Below the pieces are notes generated by a model that was given only the letters and a program-made list of their open reading frames with translations, had not been told where the DNA came from and made no database searches. A DNA stretch of 20,616 bases. Origin: a virus. Positions 15,021-19,025 of this stretch are shown one piece after another. The stretch's first letter is position 1. Each line of letters opens with the position of its first letter. A program made the position numbers and the translations under genes. The DNA lies in IMG/VR virus record IMGVR_UViG_3300007517_000278, positions 1 through 20,616 of that record; one strand, given 5' to 3'.

Positions 15021-15950
15021 ATGGCAAGCCAAGTTTTGAGCGGATCGGGTACTCAAGTACTTTTCGGAATCTTGCATCCCTCTTTGTTATCACAAGATCC
15101 TGTGCCACTACCTCCTGATGTCCTAATAACGTTAGCTAGCGCGGCTGTGGTCGGTGCTGCAACCCTGACTACTGCAGCTTTAGCCAAACCTCTACCCGCA
15201 GGATCAGCATTGCAATTCTACCCACCTGCGGGGGCAATCGCAGTAGTCCTGAGTGCTGCTGCTCTTAAAGGCGCGACAACAATAACTGTGACTGCTCTAT
15301 CGGCGGCTGTTGCAATCGGGGCAAAAATCCAATTTCTTGATTATGAATTTAGTGTTGAGGTAACTGCGGTTGCTGCTAGCAGCGCAACAACCATCACAGT
15401 CAGACCCCTGAAGCAAGCTCTTTTAAGTGGAGCTGCCGGAAGGGTATTTGCGGGTATTTTTCAAACTGCCTATACATCTGCTGATGCTACTACAGGCGCG
15501 ATTTCACTCAGTGTCTTAGCCTTGGATGAGGCGATCGCCACTGCCTCTATCGCGCTTCATCGCGGACTGCTGTTGCTCCAGGGGGGTACGTCTGTATCCG
15601 AGGAGGTTTCTACCGATGAAGAGTCAGTAGTAATTTTCGGTGATGGCGCGGGGTATGCAAATGGATCAGCTACAGGCGCGAGTTGGACGATGAGTTATGA
15701 AGCCCTGGTGCTTCCAGGGGAGCCTGGTTATTATCGTCTCAGCTTTGCCGCTCGTAATGCCGTTAAAGGAGTTTTCGGGTATGTCGTAAAACGCGATACA
15801 CCAGCATCGGGATTCATTTTTGGTGAGCAATTTGAGGGTCTATGTCAGTTAGTGGGAATCTCAAAAGATAATCCCTCAGATGGTAACATTACATTCAGCA
15901 CGTCCTTTAATGGACGCGGTGAACCCACGAGTACGCCACCTCGCAAATAA
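15021..15950 (+). CDS. Major tail (tube) protein, 309 aa
   Basis: Polymerises into the tail tube through which DNA passes. The C-terminal half follows the tail-tube pattern: SWTMSYEAL (221-229), PGYYRLSFAARNAV (235-248), a YVVKRDTPASG segment (254-263), and a final NITFSTSFNGRGEP (289-302). The N-terminal half holds an Ala/Thr-rich repeat: about residues 33-66 and 74-105 share the pattern LxxAAxxGAxTxTxxAL...LPAGsxxxF, and a weaker third unit is at about 112-140. Repeats of this kind are common decoration or spacer elements in phage tube proteins. Start ATG 15021 lies 54 bases from the divergent sigma gene start. It is separated from the tape measure and on the opposite strand, unlike the usual order. 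G+C is about 48% in a sampled line. Confidence 0.75.
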   Translation: MASQVLSGSGTQVLFGILHPSLLSQDPVPLPPDVLITLASAAVVGAATLTTAALAKPLPAGSALQFYPPAGAIAVVLSAAALKGATTITVTALSAAVAIGAKIQFLDYEFSVEVTAVAASSATTITVRPLKQALLSGAAGRVFAGIFQTAYTSADATTGAISLSVLALDEAIATASIALHRGLLLLQGGTSVSEEVSTDEESVVIFGDGAGYANGSATGASWTMSYEALVLPGEPGYYRLSFAARNAVKGVFGYVVKRDTPASGFIFGEQFEGLCQLVGISKDNPSDGNITFSTSFNGRGEPTSTPPRK

Positions 15951-16169
15951 ATGCTCACATCTCTGACTGGACATGTCATATTCGCCTGCCATGTGAAAGT
16001 GTCAGGCGATTTTTTCAATGCTGGCTTATTAGTTTTAGATGCTAGTTTTGTGCCAGGGGTTCATGAATTATGGGATGCTGAAAATAATCGTTATTGGGTA
16101 TCGGTAGAAGGAACCCCTGGTAGTCTCAGTTATGAAATTGACTTGAGGCGATGCGATGCTCCCCTTTAA
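15951..16169 (+). CDS. Hypothetical protein, 72 aa, between tail tube and chaperone-like genes
   Basis: Starts directly after the tail-tube stop (TAA followed by ATG), so translation is probably by re-initiation. The sequence is mostly beta strands: VIFACHVKV (9-17), GLLVLDASF (25-33), NRYWVSVEG (45-53), and SYEIDLRR (60-67). It lacks membrane segments. The WDAENNRYWVSVEG part resembles a small beta-sheet domain. It overlaps the next gene by 14 bases, and its last codons read CTT TAA, which is a possible +1 frameshift site. Its position and size suggest a tail-assembly accessory protein, but nothing is diagnostic. Confidence 0.7.
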   Translation: MLTSLTGHVIFACHVKVSGDFFNAGLLVLDASFVPGVHELWDAENNRYWVSVEGTPGSLSYEIDLRRCDAPL

Positions 16170-16896
16170 TTTTGCGCCTGAATTATTCACAATTGGCACT
16201 CTATCAATTCCCCGATATGGTTGCTTAACTGTAGCCGAAGCGATCGCACTCGACAGCTTGCTAGAATCTCAATCGGAACTGCTCAGCACTGTAGGAGATA
16301 GTGCCGAATTCGTGGCGATTCTCCATCTAAATCCACTATTGGCATCGCTTGTTTTAATTTCTAGGCATGATCCAAACTGGACTTTAGAGAAAACAGTAAA
16401 TACATTCTCTTTAGAAGAAATTAGGCAGATTGCAGATTTTACCTTGGGGGAGCGACGCCGCTGGAAAGATCTAAGCAATCTACCTACAGAAGATGGATAT
16501 GGAAAACCTACGGATTGGTCTGAGATTTTTTGGTCACTCCAGTTACACTATCCAAATGAAACGAGATTTAATTCTGAACATTTTAGCAGTTGCCCTATCC
16601 TCATTATTGAGCAAGCCATTACAGCAGCTACTCGATTAGAACTAGAGAGATCACATCGCGCCGCGATTCCAATATCGCTGCTAGGTGTGTACAGCCTGAT
16701 GAGCCAGGGGCTAAAAAATATAGAACCTGCTCACTTCAATCCATTTGAAAGGATGCTGAATCAGGCCGAAGCTAGAGAAGAAATTAAACCAGAGATTGCC
16801 CAAACTTTGATTGGATTAGTCGATTCTGGCAAAGTTCCAACATGGGCGATCGCCATGATTCCCCTGGGTAAAATGAGGCTAGCGGCGAAATCCTGA
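16156..16896 (+). CDS. Putative tail assembly chaperone-like protein, 246 aa
   Basis: Directly downstream of the tail tube gene, where tail-assembly chaperones normally sit before the tape measure. The N-terminal part reads LFTIGTLSIPRYGCLTVAEA (10-29), a pattern of a short beta hairpin followed by a helix entry seen in chaperone-type tail proteins. A middle PTDWSEIFWSLQLHYP segment (117-132) and helices rich in Leu, Ile, Glu and Arg follow. No catalytic motif or membrane segment is visible. The ATG at 16156 has GAGG (16145-16148) seven bases upstream, so independent initiation is well supported; it overlaps the 72-aa gene by 14 bases in the +1 frame. The family call is from context and pattern only. 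Confidence 0.7.
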   Translation: MLPFNFAPELFTIGTLSIPRYGCLTVAEAIALDSLLESQSELLSTVGDSAEFVAILHLNPLLASLVLISRHDPNWTLEKTVNTFSLEEIRQIADFTLGERRRWKDLSNLPTEDGYGKPTDWSEIFWSLQLHYPNETRFNSEHFSSCPILIIEQAITAATRLELERSHRAAIPISLLGVYSLMSQGLKNIEPAHFNPFERMLNQAEAREEIKPEIAQTLIGLVDSGKVPTWAIAMIPLGKMRLAAKS

Positions 16897-16910
16897 CAGC
16901 TTCTAGGTAA

Positions 16911-16938
16911 AGATTTTTAGAAATCTGTTGACAGATTT
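16911..16938. promoter_or_regulatory. Operator candidate: alternating AGATTT/AAATCT words across the -35 of P3
   Basis: AGATTT (16911-16916), AAATCT (16921-16926) and AGATTT (16933-16938) alternate with spacers of four and six bases. Each neighbouring pair forms an inverted repeat, one just upstream of and one embracing the TTGACA of P3. A dimeric repressor bound here would occlude the -35. Confidence 0.4.
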
Positions 16939-16956
16939 AGACATGCTTGATAGATT
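16928..16956 (+). promoter_or_regulatory. Promoter P3 (TTGACA-17-TAGATT)
   Basis: TTGACA at 16928-16933 and TAGATT at 16951-16956 have a 17-base spacer. The expected start near 16963 gives a 33-base leader to ATG 16996. It lies just past the stop of the tail-chaperone-like gene, so the small gene cluster can be expressed separately from the tail cassette. Confidence 0.65.
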
Positions 16957-16995
16957 AGGGATATCGAAAGCCCTTTAGGTATCAGGCAAAACAAC

Positions 16996-17301
16996 ATGAC
17001 TTACATACCAGGAAACGCTACCACACCAGAAGAAGACGAAATTCAGTCAAGGGTCGCACAAAGCTGGTCAATAGCAAAGAATGCCGACTACGGGGATTCC
17101 CGCAAGGGGTTAGAGGCGCTTGGTTTCTCTATCTTGAAAGAGAGCAAACTGTTTTACAGCGTGAACCCTCCAGAAGGTTTTACAAAATCTACCGAAGGCG
17201 ATTGGACATCAGTATTCGATGCTGCGGGGAAAAAGGTTCTCATGTCGTTCTACAAGAGCAACCCTTGGGACGCTGATGCGTACATGCACTTTAAGGATTA
17301 A
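16996..17301 (+). CDS. Phage hypothetical protein, 101 aa
   Basis: Function unknown, but it resembles a widespread phage protein type with the pattern FY-x-V-x-P-P-E-G-F, then W-x-x-x-x-D-x-x-G-K and then FYKxxxxDxxAxMxF. Here these are FYSVNPPEGF (53-62), WTSVFDAAGKKVLMSFYK (69-86) and DADAYMHFK (92-100). The fold looks like a small alpha/beta domain with an N-terminal acidic helix (residues 10-30). It is the first gene after promoter P3. Only a weak ribosome-binding site (CAGG) precedes the ATG. It is followed by a strong hairpin, so it may be the only gene on a short transcript. Confidence 0.75.
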   Translation: MTYIPGNATTPEEDEIQSRVAQSWSIAKNADYGDSRKGLEALGFSILKESKLFYSVNPPEGFTKSTEGDWTSVFDAAGKKVLMSFYKSNPWDADAYMHFKD

Positions 17302-17309
17302 ACAGTAAG

Positions 17310-17345
17310 CACTGCAATCGAATCCTAATTAATTCGATTGCAGTG
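17310..17345. terminator. Strong hairpin without T-run (14-bp perfect arms)
   Basis: CACTGCAATCGAAT (17310-17323) is repeated as its exact reverse complement at 17332-17345, with an 8-base loop. It follows the stop of the 101-aa gene by eight bases. There is no T-run after it, so it may be a rho-independent-like attenuator, an mRNA-end stabiliser or a protein-binding site rather than a classical terminator. Confidence 0.6.
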
Positions 17346-17370
17346 TAGAATAACCTAGAGAGAAAATCAA

Positions 17371-17778
17371 ATGGAAATCGGGCAAAAAGTAGCGCTATAT
17401 TCTCATAATGTGTTTTATCGTTTCTTGACTATTGAACGGATTGCAGCCTTTCAGGTGTCTGAACTTGAACTAAAATTTTGCTATGAAACGAATGAAGGAT
17501 CAGCGTTCGACATGAATCCTGATCCTGATACGGGGCGCAGGTTCTATATAGCGAATAAGACCTTTTGGATTTCTGAACCACAGGTGATGAGAGTTACAGT
17601 TAGGGTGCAAGAAATTGTAGAGAAAAGTTTTGTAATAGAGGTTCCGGATCAAAGTGAAGAATCATTAAAGGCTTATATTCAAGATCAAATAGATGAGGGT
17701 GATTTGACTGGTGGAGAAGTGGAAGAAACTGTTATGGTTCTGAAGTCTTTTAAAGCAGAAAAGCCCATTGTAGGATAG
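17371..17778 (+). CDS. Hypothetical protein, 135 aa
   Basis: Unrecognised, acidic and predicted soluble. The N-terminal half (1-66) is beta-rich with many aromatic residues. The C-terminal half (about 72-128) follows a pattern of a strand VRVQEIVEKSFVIEVPD, a helix SEESLKAYIQDQIDEGD and a strand VMVLKSF. This is reminiscent of DpnD/PcfM-like small phage and plasmid domains (strand-helix-strand), but the match is weak. The start ATG 17371 has AGAGAG about nine bases upstream. No separate promoter was found after the hairpin at 17310-17345, so read-through from P3 is likely. Its end is followed by promoter P4. Confidence 0.75.
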   Translation: MEIGQKVALYSHNVFYRFLTIERIAAFQVSELELKFCYETNEGSAFDMNPDPDTGRRFYIANKTFWISEPQVMRVTVRVQEIVEKSFVIEVPDQSEESLKAYIQDQIDEGDLTGGEVEETVMVLKSFKAEKPIVG

Positions 17779-17804
17779 ACTTAAAAATTTATTTGATTTT
17801 GCCC

Positions 17805-17834
17805 TTGACGTTCTATGTATACCTCGATTATAAT
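17805..17834 (+). promoter_or_regulatory. Promoter P4 (TTGACG-18-TATAAT)
   Basis: TTGACG (17805-17810) and a perfect -10 TATAAT (17829-17834) are 18 bases apart. Transcription should start near 17841, leaving a leader of about 27 bases with AAGGG (17855-17859) before ATG 17868. The -10 lies in the centre of a long inverted repeat. Confidence 0.8.
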
Positions 17835-17844
17835 TGAGATATAC
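17817..17844. promoter_or_regulatory. Operator candidate centred on the -10 of P4
   Basis: Arms GTATACCTC (17817-17825) and GAGATATAC (17836-17844) are complementary at eight of nine positions, and the centre ATTATAAT is itself palindromic and contains the -10. The 28-base element is symmetric at 12 of 14 pairs. Binding here would block polymerase directly. Confidence 0.55.
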
Positions 17845-17867
17845 CAAGCAACCCAAGGGCAAAAACA

Positions 17868-18056
17868 ATGAACGACCAGTACTTCTCAGACGCTTCACAA
17901 GAATATCTCGATAGCCTAGACAACGACGCACGGGAAGGCTACATGGAGGGCTTCACCGGGACTAAGCCCACAGTCAAAGGTAGACTTTTTGGAATGCGTC
18001 GGGCAATGTACTTTAAGGGATTTAACCAAGGCAAACTCGACCGGACTAAGGCATGA
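17868..18056 (+). CDS. Small hypothetical protein, 62 aa
   Basis: Unrecognised. The N-terminal 30 residues are acidic and helical (DASQEYLDSLDNDAREGYM); the C-terminal half is basic, with GRLFGMRRAMYFKGF (38-52). A repeated GxxxG-like glycine and aromatic pattern (YMEGF, YFKGF) suggests two similar helix ends. Hypothetical functions such as DNA or RNA binding through the basic half cannot be proven. It has its own promoter P4 with an operator-like element and AAGGG eight bases upstream of the ATG. It is followed within three bases by the TTGACA of promoter P5. Confidence 0.75.
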   Translation: MNDQYFSDASQEYLDSLDNDAREGYMEGFTGTKPTVKGRLFGMRRAMYFKGFNQGKLDRTKA

Positions 18057-18058
18057 TG

Positions 18059-18086
18059 TTGACAGATACCTTAAGAATACTATAGA
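18059..18086 (+). promoter_or_regulatory. Promoter P5 (TTGACA-16-TATAGA)
   Basis: TTGACA (18059-18064) and TATAGA (18081-18086) with a 16-base spacer. Start of transcription is expected near 18093, inside the right arm of the inverted repeat. The purine-rich AAAGAAAAGAG before ATG 18123 acts as ribosome-binding site. Confidence 0.7.
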
Positions 18087-18098
18087 GTGTTCTTAAGG
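18069..18098. promoter_or_regulatory. Operator candidate of the ribbon-helix-helix gene
   Basis: CCTTAAGAATAC (18069-18080) and GTGTTCTTAAGG (18087-18098) are complementary at 11 of 12 positions, and the six bases between them are the -10 hexamer TATAGA. This is the expected layout of an autoregulatory site of the small DNA-binding protein encoded directly downstream. Confidence 0.65.
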
Positions 18099-18122
18099 AT
18101 CTAGATTTGAAAGAAAAGAGTT

Positions 18123-18290
18123 ATGAAAAAAGTAGTGAGAATGGAAGTCCTGTATGCCAGGGTTCCACCTGATGTGAAGATTTGGGTTAAGTATGAAGCT
18201 CAAAGAAATAATGTGACTGAATGCGCTTTTATGCGATCTCTAGTTATGAGAATTTACAATCAAGATATGATCCAAAAAGAGCGGGGATAG
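18123..18290 (+). CDS. Ribbon-helix-helix-type DNA-binding protein, 55 aa (candidate autorepressor)
   Basis: The 55-residue product fits an Arc/CopG ribbon-helix-helix fold: strand EVLYARVPPD (8-17), helix A VKIWVKYEAQRNN (18-30), a turn with V-T-E (31-33), and helix B CAFMRSLVMRIYNQ (34-47). The strand carries alternating residues that would enter the DNA major groove in a dimer. Such proteins bind short inverted or tandem repeats as dimers of dimers and usually repress their own promoter. Here a near-perfect 12+12 inverted repeat surrounds the -10 of its promoter. No toxin-like partner is obvious; the next gene (57 aa) has an unknown product. The fold call is by pattern only. Confidence 0.75.
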   Translation: MKKVVRMEVLYARVPPDVKIWVKYEAQRNNVTECAFMRSLVMRIYNQDMIQKERG

Positions 18291-18299
18291 GTTGCTAAA

Positions 18300-18473
18300 G
18301 TGTCAAGATATCCAATCATCAGAGGCTTTCAGTATTGTTATTTCAGCGCTCTAGATTGGTGGATGCTCATCCGTTATTCTGATTCAGAGTCCTTAAAAAA
18401 AGATCGCCGCCTTACCTTTTTTGCAGGGCTAGGCGGCAACTGGAATCAGCTAGATAACGAGATTTATGATTAG
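18300..18473 (+). CDS. Small hypothetical protein, 57 aa (GTG start)
   Basis: A GTG-started frame nine bases after the ribbon-helix-helix gene, with GCGGGGA about ten bases upstream as a weak ribosome-binding site. The product is rich in aromatics (W20, W21, Y14, F15, W48) with a central charged segment KKDRR (33-37) and FFAGLGGNW (40-48). Unrecognised. Its DNA holds a GCCGCC...GGCGGC inverted repeat around 18407-18436, which may be coincidence. Its stop overlaps the convergent 129-aa gene by four bases. Since it follows a candidate repressor gene in one transcript it may be its partner, for instance as the second half of a toxin-antitoxin pair, but no known toxin motif is present. Confidence 0.5.
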   Translation: MSRYPIIRGFQYCYFSALDWWMLIRYSDSESLKKDRRLTFFAGLGGNWNQLDNEIYD

Positions 18474-18859
18474 GGATTCTGCGGATTCCCTATTTTTGAA
18501 TTCAATTTAATCCAAGTGTCAAATACATCTTGAATTGAATCTCGCTCTATAAATATCTGGACTTGCTTATTATCTTTGGCGTCAAATATCCATCGGGTTA
18601 CGCAAGTCTTAAAATTTATTTCAGCCCAGATAAACTTAAGACCATAGCAGCGATCGCCCCATTTCTGATGTTTGGGGAAAAAGTAAATAGCATGGTCATA
18701 AATATTTTGATCATCTGCCATCGGGCGTTCTATGGCATTGATATAAAAGTCGAAACGTTCTAACCCCTGGTAAGGTATTTCAAACCTAACAAAATTTCTA
18801 AACTCAGGTCTAATTTTAGAATTTGACCAATTAATATTTGATCCACGTTTACAAGTCAT
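18470..18859 (-). CDS. Hypothetical protein, 129 aa
   Basis: Unrecognised, mixed alpha/beta protein on the minus strand. The sequence has a strand EFRNFVRFEIPYQ (about 19-31), FYINAIERP (37-45), an aromatic-rich middle part with HAIYFFPKHQKWGDRCYG (56-73), and a C-terminal helix RDSIQDVFDTWIKLNSK (106-122). A slightly longer frame begins with TTG at 18865; I prefer ATG 18859, although neither has a good ribosome-binding site. The promoter just upstream has a perfect -10 and an inverted repeat in its spacer, so expression is probably controlled. It is the only minus-strand gene in this region and is divergent from the replication gene. The 3' end overlaps the 57-aa gene tail to tail. Confidence 0.75.
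   Translation of the reverse strand: MTCKRGSNINWSNSKIRPEFRNFVRFEIPYQGLERFDFYINAIERPMADDQNIYDHAIYFFPKHQKWGDRCYGLKFIWAEINFKTCVTRWIFDAKDNKQVQIFIERDSIQDVFDTWIKLNSKIGNPQNP
18471..18497 (+). terminator. Rho-independent terminator of the small gene cluster
   Basis: TAGGGATTC (18471-18479), loop of four bases, GATTCCCTA (18484-18492), then five T residues (18493-18497). Eight of nine stem positions pair. It lies directly after the stop of the 57-aa gene and inside the 3' end of the convergent minus-strand gene. Confidence 0.75.
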
Positions 18860-18891
18860 AATCAATTTTTGTTTACAGAATCTTTACAAGC

Positions 18892-18919
18892 ATTATAACA
18901 CGCGGGTTTGGCGTGTTAA
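18892..18919 (-). promoter_or_regulatory. Minus-strand promoter (TTAACA-16-TATAAT)
   Basis: Read on the minus strand, TTAACA (18919-18914) and a perfect TATAAT (18897-18892) are 16 bases apart. A start near 18885 gives a short leader to ATG 18859. The spacer is filled by the inverted repeat AACACGC/GCGTGTT. Confidence 0.65.
18897..18917. promoter_or_regulatory. Operator candidate between divergent promoters
   Basis: AACACGC (18897-18903) and GCGTGTT (18911-18917) are perfect reverse complements with a 7-base centre. The element covers the spacer of the minus-strand promoter and ends ten bases before the -35 of the plus-strand promoter at 18927, so one bound protein could control both the 129-aa gene and the replication gene. 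Confidence 0.5.
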
Positions 18920-18926
18920 ACGATTA

Positions 18927-18955
18927 TTGACAGAAAAGCTCACAACCCCTAAGAT
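18927..18955 (+). promoter_or_regulatory. Promoter P6 for the replication gene (TTGACA-17-TAAGAT)
   Basis: TTGACA at 18927-18932 and TAAGAT at 18950-18955, with a 17-base spacer. The expected start near 18962 places the hairpin at 18963-18995 at the very 5' end of the transcript. Confidence 0.7.
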
Positions 18956-18962
18956 AGTAGAA

Positions 18963-18995
18963 ATCCCGATAGCCTTTTTGGGAAGCCATCGGGAT
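18963..18995 (+). promoter_or_regulatory. 5'-leader hairpin upstream of the replication gene
   Basis: ATCCCGAT (18963-18970) pairs perfectly with ATCGGGAT (18988-18995), and an inner GC/GC pairing can extend the stem. It starts almost exactly at the predicted transcript start and lies 30 bases before ATG 19026. It could protect the 5' end or act as a translational control element. There is no T-run directly after it, so it is not a terminator. Confidence 0.5.
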
Positions 18996-19025
18996 AAGTG
19001 AAGTGCTAATCCAAGCGAGTTACCT

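Noticed and set aside
14968-15108. N-terminal extension of the sigma gene frame up to 15108
   Set aside because: It would overlap the divergent tail-tube gene from 15021 on and adds no sigma domain; internal ATG codons at 14967 or 14937 suffice.
15951-16896. Lambda G/GT-type -1 frameshift site
   Set aside because: No X-XXY-YYZ slippery heptamer in a suitable place; the second gene is in the +1 frame and has its own ribosome-binding site.
18407-18436. GCCGCC...GGCGGC hairpin as terminator
   Set aside because: It is inside the 57-aa frame and is not followed by a T-run; the real terminator lies directly after the stop.
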